A DNA stretch of 64,000 nt from Enchytraeus crypticus (GCA_905160935.1 CAJHZI010000507.1:1357501-1421500), one strand, 5' to 3'; shown: positions 1-11,499, counted from the stretch's first letter. Notes: generated by a model not told the origin, from the sequence alone. Translations and numbers: made by a program.

Positions 1-745
1 AGCGAGATTGGATTGCAGAAGATAATGGATAGGCTGAATGATACGGCCCTAAGATATGGCATGAACATTAAAATAAAAAAGACCAAGGTTATGAGAGTGT
101 CCAATAATAAAGGTGAAATTAATATCACAATAAATGGTACGAAATTGGAACAGGCAAGGTGTTTCAAATATTTAGGTCATACTATATCCGATGACGGGAA
201 ATATGAGACAGAAATATGCAGTAGGATTGCACAAGCAAAAGCGGCCTTTGGTAGTAGAAAAGAACTATTAACAAAAAATCTAAAGAAAGACACAAAGATA
301 AAGATAGTGAAAACTTTGGTTTGGACCACCCTATTGTATGAATGTGAAACATGGACCTTAAGGAAGGAAGATATTAGGAAACTGGAGGTATTGGAAATGT
401 GGATTTGGAGAAGAATGTAGAGGATTAGCTGGACTCAAAAGGTTACAAATGAGGAAGTCCTGGAGAGAGTTGGCACAGATAGACAGTTGATAAATGTATT
501 AAGAAATAGGAAGAAGAGATGGATAGGACACATTCTAAGGGGGGAAGGTCTATTAAAAGAGGTCATAGAAGGTAGAATGGAAGGAAAAAGAGGCAGGGGC
601 AGGCCGAGATTAGGTATGTTAGATGATTTAAAGACCCACTCATATGTGGAAATGAAGAGGAAGGCGGAAGACAGAGAAGAGTGGAGGCGTTATGTACCAT
701 GGACCTGCCAGTAGGCAGTGCACTACGAGAGAGAGAGAGAGATAC
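1..745 (+). mobile_element. Non-LTR retrotransposon (family 1), 3' part of ORF2, broken
   Basis: From base 13 the plus frame encodes the C-terminal part of a LINE reverse transcriptase and its tail. Seen motifs are FKYLGHTISDDG, LLYECETWTLRKED, RISWTQKVTNEEVL, RWIGHILRGEG and GRGRPRLGMLDDLK. These are typical of endonuclease/RT-type LINE polyproteins downstream of the catalytic palm. One in-frame TAG at 418-420 splits the frame, and the ORF ends at 712-714. The 3' end carries a CCTGCCAGTAGGCAGTGCAC motif followed by a (GA)n tail. The element is 5' truncated by the window edge and is a pseudogene. Confidence 0.85.
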
Positions 746-789
746 ATGTAGGACGCACGACAACAAAATGATGATGGTAAATGTAAAAA

Positions 790-1300
790 AAATATGTACA
801 ATTGCTCCAGCACAAGAGGCCTTCTGCAAGAGAAAAGAACTACTAACAAAAAGTTTGAAGAAACTTGCGAAGATAAAGATTGTAAAGATTTCAATATGGA
901 CCACGCTTCTTTACGGTTGTAAAACATGGACATTAAGAAAGGAGGATATAAGGAAACTTCGAACATTCGAAATGTGGCTATGAAGAAGATCTGGTGGACT
1001 GAACAAATTGCGAACGAAGAAGTTATAAATAGGGTTGGAATTCATGGACAATTGATAAATATCAAAAGGAATAGAAAGAAGAGCTGGATAGGTCAAGTGC
1101 CGAGAGGAGATGTTTTATTAAAGAGGTACTGAAGGAAGAATGGAAGGAAAAAGTTTAGAAGAAGACCGAGACATGGAATGATAGATGTTTTGATAACTAA
1201 TTCATTTGTTGCTATGAAGATAGTGGCAGACGATATAAATATGAGGAGTTCTATGTCATGAACCTGCTAATAGGTAGTGCACTAAGAGAGAGAGAGTGAG
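790..1300 (+). mobile_element. Second, older copy of LINE family 1 (3' end)
   Basis: This copy sits directly behind the first and in the same direction. It reads KELLTKSLKKLAKIKIVKIS, LLYGCKTWTLRKEDIRKL and NRKKSWIGQVPRGDVLL, with several frame breaks. It ends in the same CCTGCTAATAGGTAGTGCAC plus (GA)n tail. The tandem arrangement suggests two independent insertions at one site, or a tail-into-tail insertion. Confidence 0.8.
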
Positions 1301-1900
1301 AGAGCGATCTAAAATTAATGTTTAAATTTCAGACTTAAAACCATTTAATGCCGTATTATATTCTTAAATGTTTATTATTTACTCATTTACATACAATTTA
1401 CGTAATTAATGAGAGAAACTAAATTTCAGCTCAAATCATGTCATAATTGCCATGTTTTCACTCAAATCATTTATTGATTGGCTCGTGCTTGGCGGTTATC
1501 TTAGAGAGTGCTGACGATGTCAAATCATTGACTAGGAATGCTGTTAATCGATAGCTCCGTGATTATATTCGTTGTTTACTGTCAGCTCCGAACCATCATT
1601 GTAAAATGACGGATTCAAGGCAAAAATTTCTTTTCCGACCATCAGCCTATAATTTACATTGCGGAATTTCGATAGTATCCCATAATTTCATATGTTGAAA
1701 TATTGACCCTGTGAGTTTAACTGGACTAAACGATACGGTAGGCTAATCCAGTTGAGCTGCCTCGGACTGTCCAGTCCGAGGACTGTCAGTACAGGGTTTA
1801 TTCTTCAGCAACCCGGTCACGGTTGGTCTATTCTTCAGCACATATGCAATACGGGTAACCCGGACACAACATGGGCAACCCGTGATATTCTTTGCAAATT
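1301..1900. other. Non-coding, AT-rich; small hairpin
   Basis: No gene is seen. A perfect 10-bp hairpin (CCTCGGACTG, loop TC) lies near 1761-1782, just before a segment with repeated GGGTAACCCG/CGGACACAAC motifs resembling the end of repeat family D. Confidence 0.5.
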
Positions 1901-1904
1901 ACGC

Positions 1905-2047
1905 TATAAAAGCTGGCAAAGCTAAGGTTAACGTCAGTTTCCTCACTCGAAAGCGACGTCAGTGACGGGCGAGTCCAGGATTTGAACCCCGCACATACTG
2001 ATCCGCGGTTGAGTATCTTACCGGTGTCGCCACTGACTCCAGTCAGT
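1905..2047 (-). mobile_element. tRNA-derived SINE, family A
   Basis: On the minus strand there is a tRNA-like head (A-box region around CAGTGGCGACACCGGTAAG, B box GGTTCAAATC) followed by a tail that contains GAGGAAACTGACGTTAACC and the sequence AGCTTT. The tail resembles the 3' end of the L2-like LINE in this window (GAGGAAACGGACGTTAAACC), which suggests that LINE mobilised it. Related copies lie at 4928, 5952, 36683 and 57192. Confidence 0.75.
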
Positions 2048-3084
2048 AAAATATAGTAAAATTTGTTAAATGTTTAGAGATATTGACACACTACAAGTAG
2101 TTTGCTAATTACAAAGAAATTAAAAGAGAAGTGCCTTTTCTAACTAAATGTAGTGTTGATAGACGTTTTATAACTTTACTATGCTAGGAAGAATAATCGG
2201 TGGGATTCAGGGGGCGCGACCCCTGGTCTCCCCTTAAGCGGAAGTTGACCTATATCTGCTCTCATATGAGTGATTTGTGTGCGAGTGAACATGTTTTTAG
2301 AATAACGAGGAGAACAATAAGCCTAGCTGTCGTATTGCTAATCGAAGTTAAGCATTTTTGTCGCCGACACATGGATAATCCGAGAATCGAGGATAACAAT
2401 TCACAATTCTTACTAATTTAAAATTTAGTTAAAACAAAACTTCTTGGTATTTAGCTTTTCTACACTACCATTTCATTTCCTTAATTGACATTTGTGTGGC
2501 CTCTCTTAAGTCTTATTGTCGTAAGCTCAAAATTGAACAGTTTAGCTAATGGTAATAAAAATAGATGACTTCATATGCTTTGCCAGCTAAATGCAAATCA
2601 TTAGCTAGCGGATACCTAAGACAGGTAATTATGATATTAATTTTTGCTCTGGGATGGAAATTTAATTGGTTCGTATTTTAAGTATAGTCCGGACTATAGA
2701 GTTACGACGCAGTGCAAACTAAACGTGTACTGCGACGAATTAATTAGTCTAATTTTAATCAAGAAATTGATGCAAAAAGCTTAATTTTCCTTTCATTAGC
2801 AAGCGTTGACGATGGTCAATAGCAAGTAAATCAGCATGTAGTGTTGGTCATTGGGTTAGAGTTTTCTAACATGTAGGCACGGAGAAGCCGATGCCTATAT
2901 GATTTGTAGATATACGTATACTATAGGGTCTATTTACTCAAATCTAAAGAAGAGACTTCATACAGGCATGATGACCGAGTGTTGACTATTTAGAAAAATA
3001 ATCGCAAAATAGTAAAATAATATGTTACTTCAATTTTTCACTCATGTATTGACAAAGAAATTGTAGGCTACTTGTAGATTACAT
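2048..3084. other. Non-coding; nothing recognised
   Basis: AT-rich sequence without a supportable exon. The 73-aa open frame beginning at 2200 has no recognisable motif and no splice context. Confidence 0.5.
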
Positions 3085-3300
3085 ATGCTCTTCTCTCTTC
3101 AGTGCACTGCCAAGTGACAGGCCCAAGGTACATATTACTACTCAAAGTCTGCTTTCTCGCTTCGTAACAGCACTCCTTGGATCAACAAGTTAATCCCTTC
3201 ACAAAGTATGCCTGAGGAAGACAACGCGAAAGCACCTCTGAAGCCATATTTTTCCCAAGCTATAGGCTACATAAGGTATGGACATGACTTACATATGCAT
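3085..3300 (+). mobile_element. Interspersed repeat, family D
   Basis: Carries AGTGCACTGCCAAGTGACAG, ACATATTACTACTCAAAGTC and GATCAACAAGTTAATCCC. Further copies occur near 13575, 14860, 16340 (reverse), 16875 and 39040. The GTGCACTGCCAAGTGRCAGG end is the reverse complement of the 3' terminus of LINE family 1, so this is probably a non-autonomous element using that LINE's machinery. Confidence 0.65.
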
Positions 3301-4653
3301 TTATTATTTATTCGTCATTAGATTGGCATGAACAACTGAATGTACTCATTGGCTCTAGCAGGGGTGCCAGAGCTATAACTTGCTCTATAAGGTTTGTCAC
3401 AAGCTGCTTGAATTTAGTAGCCATGGCAAATGCGTTGATCAGAAGCAAAAAGTACTGATCTATGAATAGTAAGATGATATGAACATCAAGCCGTCGCCAG
3501 GAAGTCTAGAGATCTACATCTATTCGATGTGACCAAATCATACGATACTCGCATCAGATGAACAAGAAAGTTTGGAATTTAATTACACGCATACATTAAC
3601 CGACATCAGATACATGTACACGTGTAGGCCAATGTGATTGTAATAATAGAATATAATAGTAAATGTGACTCAAAAAGAGATAGCCCTATGCTTGCGAACT
3701 AGAATCGTGATCAACTTTTCGGATTGTGGTCGGACAGGCTCTGGAACGTAAGATACACATTTGTGCCCCGAATAAAAAACAAAAACATGCCTTTTAAAAT
3801 GTAGGTTTAACGTCAATGAATAGGCATTTAAAACGTCGTGTCCTAACTCGCACGCACACTGAGCCATTGAGACATATACAAAATGTTCTGTATTCCAGTT
3901 TGATATTATATTTCCATTCAGATTAATATGTTTTCTCGATATAATTCTAAAGAGTAGGTCTACTGATAAAGTTACGAACTCGAAATGCAACATTTGAAAT
4001 GCATCTAAATGATACACTATATCCAACAACATTCTCGTGCAATAGCATCAAAATATCTGCACAACTGACTGAATATTTTTATTTCAAAGTGAGACAGCCA
4101 TGGTAGGCCGTTTTATGCATTTTTCACTACAAAACTGACTTAGAAACGCTCGTAAAAATAGTTAAAATAATGCTAAAATTGTGCAGCAATTTAGTTGCGC
4201 ATAAATGACACACTATCCAGCTATAAAACGGTACAATTGCAGATATTTGATGCAATTACATCAGAATGCATAGGCGGATAGTGTTTCAGGTAGATGCAAT
4301 TTAAATAGTTGAATTTAATTTCGTAACCGTCTATTAGTAGGCTTTTTGATTTCACGATTTCAATTGACTCATAGGCCGTCTGACACCAATCACTACCAGA
4401 ATTGATAATGAATTAATGTTGAGTTTTCACGCTTTTAGAAAATTAGGTGAAATTCAACTAGGCTACAAAGACTTTATTCTACGTGCATAATTGTTGACTT
4501 ATTTATGTACAATGTACATAATTGTAGGTATATTACTTGGAACATAAGCTACATGATAGGTCTACTTGAATTACAAATTTCAATAGGCCTAAATTGTGAA
4601 CGTTAAACGGACACGATTAGAAAAGTACTTGAGGAATACTTTGGATTCACACC
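3301..4653. other. Intergenic, upstream of the first fibrinogen-domain gene
   Basis: No exon is recognised on either strand. The minus-strand 120-aa open frame at 3670-4032 has no motif, no repeats and no splice partners, and I treat it as chance. The promoter of the downstream gene should lie in the last few hundred bases, but no clear TATA/Inr pair can be assigned. Confidence 0.45.
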
Positions 4654-4831
4654 ATGCTAAGGTTAGATCTCTTGGCTCTTGCTCTTCTGTTTTTGACTTG
4701 GGTGTTAGAAGCTGCTCTATTTAGTAAGCTGAGCAACAGTTGCCACTGCACCTGTGCATTTGGAGCCGGCGGTTTGAACGTCAAGGTCAGATCAAGACTC
4801 GAGTGTGCGTCTCTCTCAGTTCAAAACTTCG
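4654..4831 (+). CDS. Gene A exon 1: signal peptide
   Basis: Encodes the signal peptide and a short Cys-rich start (NSCHCTCAFG, ECASLSVQNFG). The donor is G|GTGAGT, phase 1. The end aligns with gene B exon 1 (QCAARLLQEFG). Confidence 0.8.
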
Positions 4832-7800
4832 GTGAGTTGTCACTCTGCCTGTAATCATAATACGATTCAGCCACTATCCGTAATTGCAAAATATAGTGCA
4901 TGTATATATTAATTGTTATTATTATATAGCTGGTTGGGGCCAGTGGCGATGTCGGTAGGATATTCGACCGCGGATCAGTATATGCAGGGTTCAAATCTTG
5001 GGCTTGCCCGTCACTGACATCACTTTCGAGTGAGGAAACTGACGGTAAAATTAGCTTTTTTTTAGCTTTTTATATATAAGTAATCTGACACTGATCTTGT
5101 ATTCGCCTAATGTATCATTATGCTGAAAACTATAACTGCCTTTGCCGAACAAATCACATTTTCTAAAGCGGCTACTTTACCGATATGCTGCCTACAATCG
5201 TCGGCTATATACCCCATCACGTTATATACATGTAGTATTTAGATTAAACGCGAGCACTAATTACTCTCAAATAGTTTTTAGATTGCTCTCAGAGTACTCT
5301 TAGGTTACTCCTTAAATACTTTTAAATATCTTTAAATAGGCCTACTCTTTAAATAGCAAATTTTATACAATTTACGCTTTTAACAAATATCTTGATATCC
5401 ATGGGGGGTTAGAACCCCCTCCCCTCATGGCCTCTTTTATCGAGTTAACTTTGGAATTTCCGCCGTCGGATGTTTTTCGTCCCCCTTGTAATAGCAATTA
5501 CCCTTCAGTAGGGTAGCCTAAAAACAAATAATACAACAGTTGACTAAGCAAAATTAGGGTCTAATTAATGATGGTCTTCAATTTATTTTTGAAGAGAAAA
5601 TTGGAAAAAATGTGAAAACTAAGTAACGACGGAAGACTTCAGTTCCTTTATTTTAACTTTCTGTGTTCTTTTTACAAATATGAGCAAATTTTGTCCCAAT
5701 TAGATCTGCCAATATAATACTATCTCACTCCCCCGCTAAAATCTTCTTACAAGAAGTTATACTCCTTCTGTTCAAAGTTCTCTGAAACCCCCATTTCTAA
5801 GTTTGAACAAAAGTTCGTCTATAGCTCACACTAAACTTAGGCTAGCCCCCCTCCCCTGTGTTTAGGCTGGCTAGCATCCGAGCAGTTAGACATCGCCTGA
5901 TTTAAATGAAGTCAGATATACTATAAAGATTGATGTAATTTTATCATAAAATCTGATAAAGCTAATGTTAACGTCAGTTTCCTCACTCAAAAGCGATGTC
6001 AGTGACGGGTGAGCCCAGGATTTGAACCCCGTACATACTGATCCGCCATCGAATAATGATAGACCATATTAGGATCGTCCTCGACTTCTCAGTTACTGAA
6101 AATGATCTCCTTCAAATATATTTCTAGATTAAGGAGTGTACCATCCGTTACCCAACAGCTGAATGCTTTTGTAGCGTCAGTTAGTTTAGATCTTACTAGT
6201 TCTCAGTTAACTATAAACTGCTTGATCTCGCAACCCAGGCTAAAACAATAGCGCAGTAGTTAGAGATGTTAAGTATCGCCATGAAGATTTAAATGACTGA
6301 TCCTGAGGGTAACTCTCATGGGTTCGATTCTCGGCCGCGCTGATTTAAGAGTAAAATCTTGGACGTACATTTACGTTCACAGGACTGGTTATACGGAATA
6401 TGGAATAAATTTCCAAACGGTTTTAACATGTGGTGATTAATTGATAGATATAAACGTAATTGATCATTTCACTACAGTGCGTGGTATTGACTTATTAATT
6501 TATTGTTATCAGAATTATTTAAGGTATGTAGGTCTACATGTTAAATGTCGTTGAAGGCCTATTTGTGCTCAATTTTTTTCTAAATAATTCCTTATTTTTA
6601 AACTTTCTTTGCTGTAGAACTTTCTTGGCTGCAGGCTTTACTATTTTCTCATCGGCTTGGATTCGGTTCAATAGTTCTTGATGTTGTCATTGACGACAGT
6701 ATCACTCTAATTGTTGTTGTACTTGTTGTTTTTATTCCAGGAATAAATGAGGAATCGTTTAGGTTTGACAAAGCTTTAATGACGTGCACTTCTTTCAAGA
6801 TGTGTGGCAGATGCGTGACCGAGTTTGAAAATCTGGACAAATATCTGGTAATTTTATATAAAATTATCTATTTGAAAAGTTTGCAAATGTCGTTAATATA
6901 TAACTTACCATGAATTACTTGCATATTAAATAATCCTTGCTATTTGAGAAGATACCCCAATATAATGTAATGAAATAAACTGTAATGTAGTATAATGCAA
7001 TTTTAGCTTAACTTTAAATTGTGGTCTTTGTTTACCCAATCGTGATCGCGTGGTGTTTAGGCGCCTGCTTATGCAGATCTCTACAAGAGACATCCCTGAC
7101 ATTTCCCTATGGCGAGGAACCGCAAGTTAAATTCTTATTCCAGATTAATTGATTAAGGTTTATTACTGGCACATAAATTACTTTTACTTTGTGTGCAGAT
7201 ACCTCAATGTACAACTTTCTCTCAGAACACATCAGGTATGATTTACTTTCACTTAGGGGCTTATATTTGTCTGTCAGTGTAACATTCTGATCTAGCTGCA
7301 AACAATGATGTTTACCGTTTTTTTGCTTATCTCTGCACAAATGTTTACGAAAACAAAAACATACATGTACATATAACAGTAATTACGTAAACAAATCACT
7401 AATATGAAGGTGGAAGTTGTAAAATTGCCTGGGCTCTAAATGGCAGTGCGCTAAATAATAGCTAGCAAAAATCAGCGTGAAGTCTGAATTAAATAAATTT
7501 CAATTACACTAGCCTATATGTAATAGGCTAGTGTAATTGAAATTTATTTAATGCACGTAAAAACCGAATCAACGTTGAAATCCAAACGATTGTCATTTTC
7601 AAACTATGTATTAATCAAGTAATTCAGCAATTGCATAAGCTAATGTATTTTCAATCGTCAACCTCTTAATTACATGTATAATACAAATGCAAAAGTTAAT
7701 TATATATACGTATTACAGTGAAATATGCTTAGACCCTATATATACATGTATATGAATACTTTTCTAGAAACGTTTGCCGGTAACGACCTGGCCACAAATT

Positions 7801-10800
7801 ACAAGATTACTTGCATCGATGAATCAGGTCTCTCTAATAACCAGACAAAGATGGTACAGGGATGCTTTTCATATCTGGACAATAGTGAAAGATTTGGTAA
7901 TCATACTTTGAGCAATATTTACTTTTAAATTATTGTTTATTCTACTTATTGTAATAAGTGCAGATATTTATTAAACCTTTTTTTAAAAAAAGTCAGTTAA
8001 CTTTTTAAATCAGATATGATAAATAATAAATCCACATGAATTCATTTAAAGTGAAAAGACTGTCAGGAGGAGTTACTGTATGCTTTAGACGAATTTTCGC
8101 GTAATAAATTAAAATGCTTTCAAATGGCTCAGATGCAGATTTGAATTCTCTCAGGGATATCTGCAGATTTAGACGGAGCACAGCGGTAAGTTGTTCGACG
8201 GAAGTTTAGTTGGTGCAAGGTTCCAATCCGTTATGATTGTGAGACGAAAAACTTACGAGGGTTTGGCTTCTGGCTTCATGTACAGATACATTAGATAGAT
8301 ACATCAATATTCCGATTTTGTTTTATCAGCCGATCATGATATCTGATACGACTTTAGAATGAGGGACTGAATTTTAAATTAACATCGATTGATTGACAAA
8401 TTAAAATAAAGCAATAATAGCTTCAGTTTAACCTGCTTTTATATTCAGTATTATATATATAAATTAAACACATATTATATTGAAATGTAGTCTGTGATTT
8501 TATCTATCACTTTTAGTACCACATACATAACTATTCAAGTGTTTAATAAATTATCCAAGTTACCTGTCCTGTGACTATCCGAGATTTTACTCTCTGATCA
8601 GCTCTACCGTAATGTGATCCAAGGACCTCGGGAACAGCCATTTAAAATGTAATCCACTGTATATTCGCAGTTCAAGTGGCCGAGAACATGACAGATTTGT
8701 TATCACGGCTTCGTGTCAGTCAATCCTCTCCACCCCAGTCACTCTACAGTTGGATTATCATCCACCAAAGGCTTAGCGAAGATCTGAACTATAACAGAAT
8801 ATGGTCGGACTACAAAATGGGATTTGGAAACGTGACGTCTCGAGATTCTAGTTACTGGATAGGACTGGAAGCAATGCATCAGTTGACGACAATCGCTTCA
8901 ACCGGTGCATCCGCCGGATTCATCATCAGATTCGAACTTCAATCTTTGGAAAATCAGATGTGGTAAATAACTAAATATTAATAAATAACTAATAATGCTA
9001 ATAGGCTATGAGTTTAATTCACTGCATTACGCTAGGTCTATATTGAATTGGTAACCCATTGATAGAACTGAAATATAAGACAATTGAAGGCAAAAATACC
9101 ATTTAATTTAAATTACTTAGCCAGTAAGTTCGACATCAAAAATTAAGAAATCTTTTATGTCGACTAGTTAGGTCCACATAAATATGTTTTATGTTGAATA
9201 GGCTCCATACACGTATAATTGTAATCCATTGTGTCCAATGTCCAACTGAGTCAACTACAGAGGGCTGTTAGACTTCCAAAAAATCTTTTAATCAATTTAT
9301 TGTATTTAACCTATTAGTCAGTTACTTACATTCAATAAAATGTCATTAATTAAATATGAATATTCCGGAAATTTAATGATTCTTTTTATTTTAGATTTAT
9401 GTAGCCTACATACAACTGAATATATAATATAATTGAATATTCAGGTATTGCGCCGAGTATTCGGTGTTCTGGATTGATAACGAGTCAAAGAACTACACGC
9501 TACACGTGACTGGATATAGTGGAACAGCCGGGGACGCCCTGGACAAAGTACCTGGAGTGTAAGTATACATACATACATACATACATACATACATACATAC
9601 ATACATACATACATACATACATACATACATACATACATACATACATACATACATACATACAGACATACATACATACATACATACATACATACATACATAC
9701 ATACATACATACATACATACATACATACATACATACATACATACATACATACATACATACATACATACATACATACATACATACATACATACATACATAC
9801 ATACATACGGTAAAATTGTAGAAATCATTCAGACAATCCAGAAATATACTACACCTTGTAAATCGCCGCTTTGTTTAGAATGCTACAGTGGAGGTAACAG
9901 AAACAACATTTTGACCGCTATCGTTTTCATTGACAATGTCGATAACTGCCAATTGCCAAAGTCAAGTCAATGAGCAAGTAACAAAAGACCCGTGGAAGAC
10001 TGGAAGTTGCATATAAAATATTTAAAAGTCTATTCCAAATCTAAATAAATAGTATTAACGTAAAAGATCTAGCTGATTTCGTAGCAATAATTTCTATCAT
10101 AGATGAAAAAAAACGTTTTTTTCCAAAAATAAAAAACGTAAAAAAACGTTGAAAAAAAAAGTTAGTAGCGTACACGTAGGCTTGCATATATATGTATATT
10201 AACATGCCTTCATTCCATAACATTAAACAATTTTTTCACTACTAGACTTGAGCTAATGTTCTAAAGTATGTCCATAGACTCCATACAAATATAAACAAAT
10301 ACTTTCAGATCACATACAGCCACACTGTCAGTTGTTCATAATTATCAATACAAGAAAATTTAAATCCGTAAGAAATTAAGAATAGACAATACAATGTCGT
10401 AAAAATTAGAACATCTGCCTAACTAGGAAAATAAAAAATATAATGAATTACCTTTTATATAGTGATGTTTATGGCACGAAACTAACGGCAATTTCTCAAT
10501 ATTTATTTGCAGTCCACGTAAATTTATGTGCAGTCCACGATCATTTTTACGTTTGACATTAACGGTGTACGTTTTTTACGTTTTTTATTTTATAAGAAAT
10601 AAAAAACGTAAAAAACGCGTTTTTTAACAGATAGACTGTCTATAAAAAACGTTAAAAAAACTTTTTTCATGTATGATTTCTATTCACATGGATTTCTTAA
10701 GTTTATTAATTGATTCCCTGCCGTCAATCCTTAAATGAGCAAACGAACTCTAAACTTTCTTTAGTAATTTAAGTTGATTAGTTTTGATAGTTATAATATT

Positions 10801-11497
10801 ATGTTAGTCAACATTTATTTTCACCAAATCGACTGTAGCAATGTTGTCATATGTCGTTCAATGTTGTTGTTGGTGCTCTTAAAGATAAAGATTAATGGAA
10901 TGCCACATATCATATAATGTTGTTGTTGTTGCTCTCAGAGATAAGGTCAATGGAATGCCACATATCATATAATGTTGTTGTTGTTGCTCTTAGAGATAAG
11001 GTCAATGGAATGCCATATATCATCCAGTGTTGTTGTTGCTCTTAGAGATAAGGTCAATGGAATACCACATATCATCTAGTGTTGTTGTTGTTGCTCTCAG
11101 AGATAAGGTCAATGGAATGCCACATATTATTTCATGTTGTTGTTGTTGCTCTTAGAGATAAGGTCAATGGAATACCATATATCATCCAGTGTTGTCGTTG
11201 TTGCTGTTAGAGATAAGGTCAATGGAATGCCACATATCATTCCATGTTGTTGTTGTTGCTGTTAGAGATAAGGTCAATGGAATGCCGTTTTCGACGCCTG
11301 ACAGAGACAACGACCGATCCCCGTCGTTCCACTGCGCGGCTAAGTACGGCTCTGGCTGGTGGAACAACGCCTGTCAGCAGGCGAGCACTACCGGTGTATA
11401 CGGGATTAGGTACTGGTGGAAACCACTGAATACCACTCATCCAGAAATAGGCAATCTTCTGTCAGCTAGCCGAGTTATGATCCGTAGAAGTTATTAA
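4654..11497 (+). CDS. Secreted fibrinogen-domain (FReD) protein, gene A, 7 exons
   Basis: Exons: 4654-4831, 6741-6847, 7199-7235, 7768-7896, 8671-8962, 9445-9558, 11266-11497. All junctions are GT-AG, phases 1,0,1,1,2,2 agree, and the total is 1089 nt, about 362 aa. ATG at 4654 (ACCATGC) opens a signal peptide (LLALALLFLTWVLEAALF). A cysteine-bearing N-terminal region (residues 20-150) precedes a fibrinogen C-terminal domain (about 155-362). Landmarks are SWIIIHQRLSEDLNYNR, YWIGLEAMHQLTT, YAEYSVFW, GYSGTAGDAL, NGMPFSTPDRDND and SGWWNNACQQ. The DRDND loop matches the Ca2+-binding site of FReDs. In known families such proteins are secreted lectin-like recognition or adhesion molecules; the ligand here is unknown. 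Gene B at 19-28 kb is its tandem paralogue. The last intron carries repeats of its own splice acceptor (10850-11265). Confidence 0.85.
4928..5081 (+). mobile_element. SINE family A copy in gene A intron 1
   Basis: Head AGTGGCGATGTCGGTAGG, B box GGTTCAAATC, then CACTTTCGAGTGAGGAAACT and an AGCTTTTT-rich tail. Same family as 1905-2047, opposite strand. Confidence 0.75.
5952..6055 (-). mobile_element. SINE family A copy, truncated
   Basis: Minus-strand tail and B box (GGTTCAAATC as GATTTGAACC on plus) are recognisable. The tRNA-like 5' end is lost beyond about 6055. Confidence 0.7.
6240..6490 (+). mobile_element. tRNA-derived SINE, family B
   Basis: tRNA-like head with A box (TAGCGCAGTAGTTAGAG) and B box (GGGTTCGATTC), followed by GCGCTGATTTAAGAGTAAAATC and a tail (GATAGATATAAACGTAATTG, ATTTCACTACAGTGCGTG). 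Other copies: 8465, 19388, 27856, 38262, 45262 and 45562. Confidence 0.8.
6741..6847 (+). CDS. Gene A exon 2
   Basis: Acceptor TTATTCCAG, 107 nt, encodes LMTCTSFKMCGRCVTEFENL with three cysteines, donor GTAATT, phase 0. The matching exon of gene B has exactly the same length. Confidence 0.75.
7199..7235 (+). CDS. Gene A exon 3, 37-nt micro-exon
   Basis: Acceptor GTGTGCAG, donor G|GTATGA, encodes IPQCTTFSQNTS, phase 0 to 1. Support comes mainly from the same 37-nt length and phase in gene B up to its first possible donor. Confidence 0.6.
7488..7552. repeat. Perfect 30-bp hairpin in gene A intron 3
   Basis: Arms 7488-7517 and 7523-7552 are exact reverse complements around a 5-nt loop (ATGTA). 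This is strong enough to fold in the pre-mRNA, 215 bases upstream of exon 4. Confidence 0.9.
7768..7896 (+). CDS. Gene A exon 4
   Basis: 129 nt, phase 1 to 1, encodes NDLATNYKITCIDESGL and MVQGCFSYLDN with two cysteines. Acceptor TTTTCTAG, donor G|GTAATC. Being symmetric, it could be skipped without breaking the frame. Confidence 0.7.
8465..8655 (-). mobile_element. SINE family B copy
   Basis: Minus-strand copy recognised by TATCACTTTTAGTACCACAT and CCGAGATTTTACTCTCTGAT on plus. The tRNA-like head is degraded. It ends about 15 bases before exon 5, so its sequence may supply part of the acceptor region. Confidence 0.7.
8671..8962 (+). CDS. Gene A exon 5: fibrinogen domain, first part
   Basis: 292 nt (identical length in gene B). 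Encodes NMTDLLSRLRVSQSS, SWIIIHQRLSEDLNYNRIW, YKMGFGNVTSRDSSYWIG and IIRFELQS. Phase 1 to 2, donor TG|GTAAAT. Confidence 0.9.
9445..9558 (+). CDS. Gene A exon 6: fibrinogen domain, middle part
   Basis: 114 nt encoding WYCAEYSVFW, NYTLHVTGYSGTAGDALDK. The donor GTAAGT at 9559 runs directly into the (TACA)n tract. Confidence 0.88.
9564..9808. repeat. (TACA)n microsatellite, about 60 units
   Basis: Almost pure tetranucleotide array with one interruption near 9661 (CAGA). It starts within the 5' splice site context of gene A exon 6 (GTAAGTATACATAC). Confidence 0.98.
10040..10680. repeat. AAAAAACGT-motif element with a 21-bp perfect hairpin
   Basis: Repeated AAAAACGT/ACGTTTTT motifs at 10105-10160 and 10565-10665 flank about 400 bp. 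A perfect hairpin has arms 10570-10590 and 10597-10617 with loop TATAAG. This looks like a MITE or foldback element in gene A intron 6; no transposase is seen. Confidence 0.55.
10850..11265 (+). repeat. 55-bp minisatellite made of the exon 7 splice acceptor and exon start
   Basis: Tandem units each hold a (GTT)n tract, a CTYAG or GTTAG acceptor and AGATAAGGTCAATGGAAT. The AG of successive units ends at about 10883 (degenerate), 10938, 10993, 11045, 11100, 11155, 11210 and 11265, the last being the true acceptor. About 22 coding bases of exon 7 are therefore copied seven times into the intron. Splicing to an upstream copy would give a short tail with an early stop, often the TAG of the next acceptor. 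Confidence 0.93.
11266..11497 (+). CDS. Gene A exon 7: end of fibrinogen domain
   Basis: 232 nt, same length as in gene B. Encodes DKVNGMPFSTPDRDND, KYGSGWWNNACQQAST, WWKPLNTTHPE and SRVMIRRSY-stop. The start was chosen by phase 2 (GT+A = Val) and homology to gene B. Confidence 0.9.
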
Positions 11498-11499
11498 AA

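Noticed and set aside
3670-4032. 120-aa minus-strand frame
   Set aside because: No motif, no neighbouring splice-compatible exon and no codon bias unlike its flanks. Length is within chance for the many frames examined.
9441-9828. Four long open frames of repeating Tyr-Val-Cys-Met or Thr-Tyr-Ile-His
   Set aside because: They are translations of the (TACA)n microsatellite in six frames, not genes.
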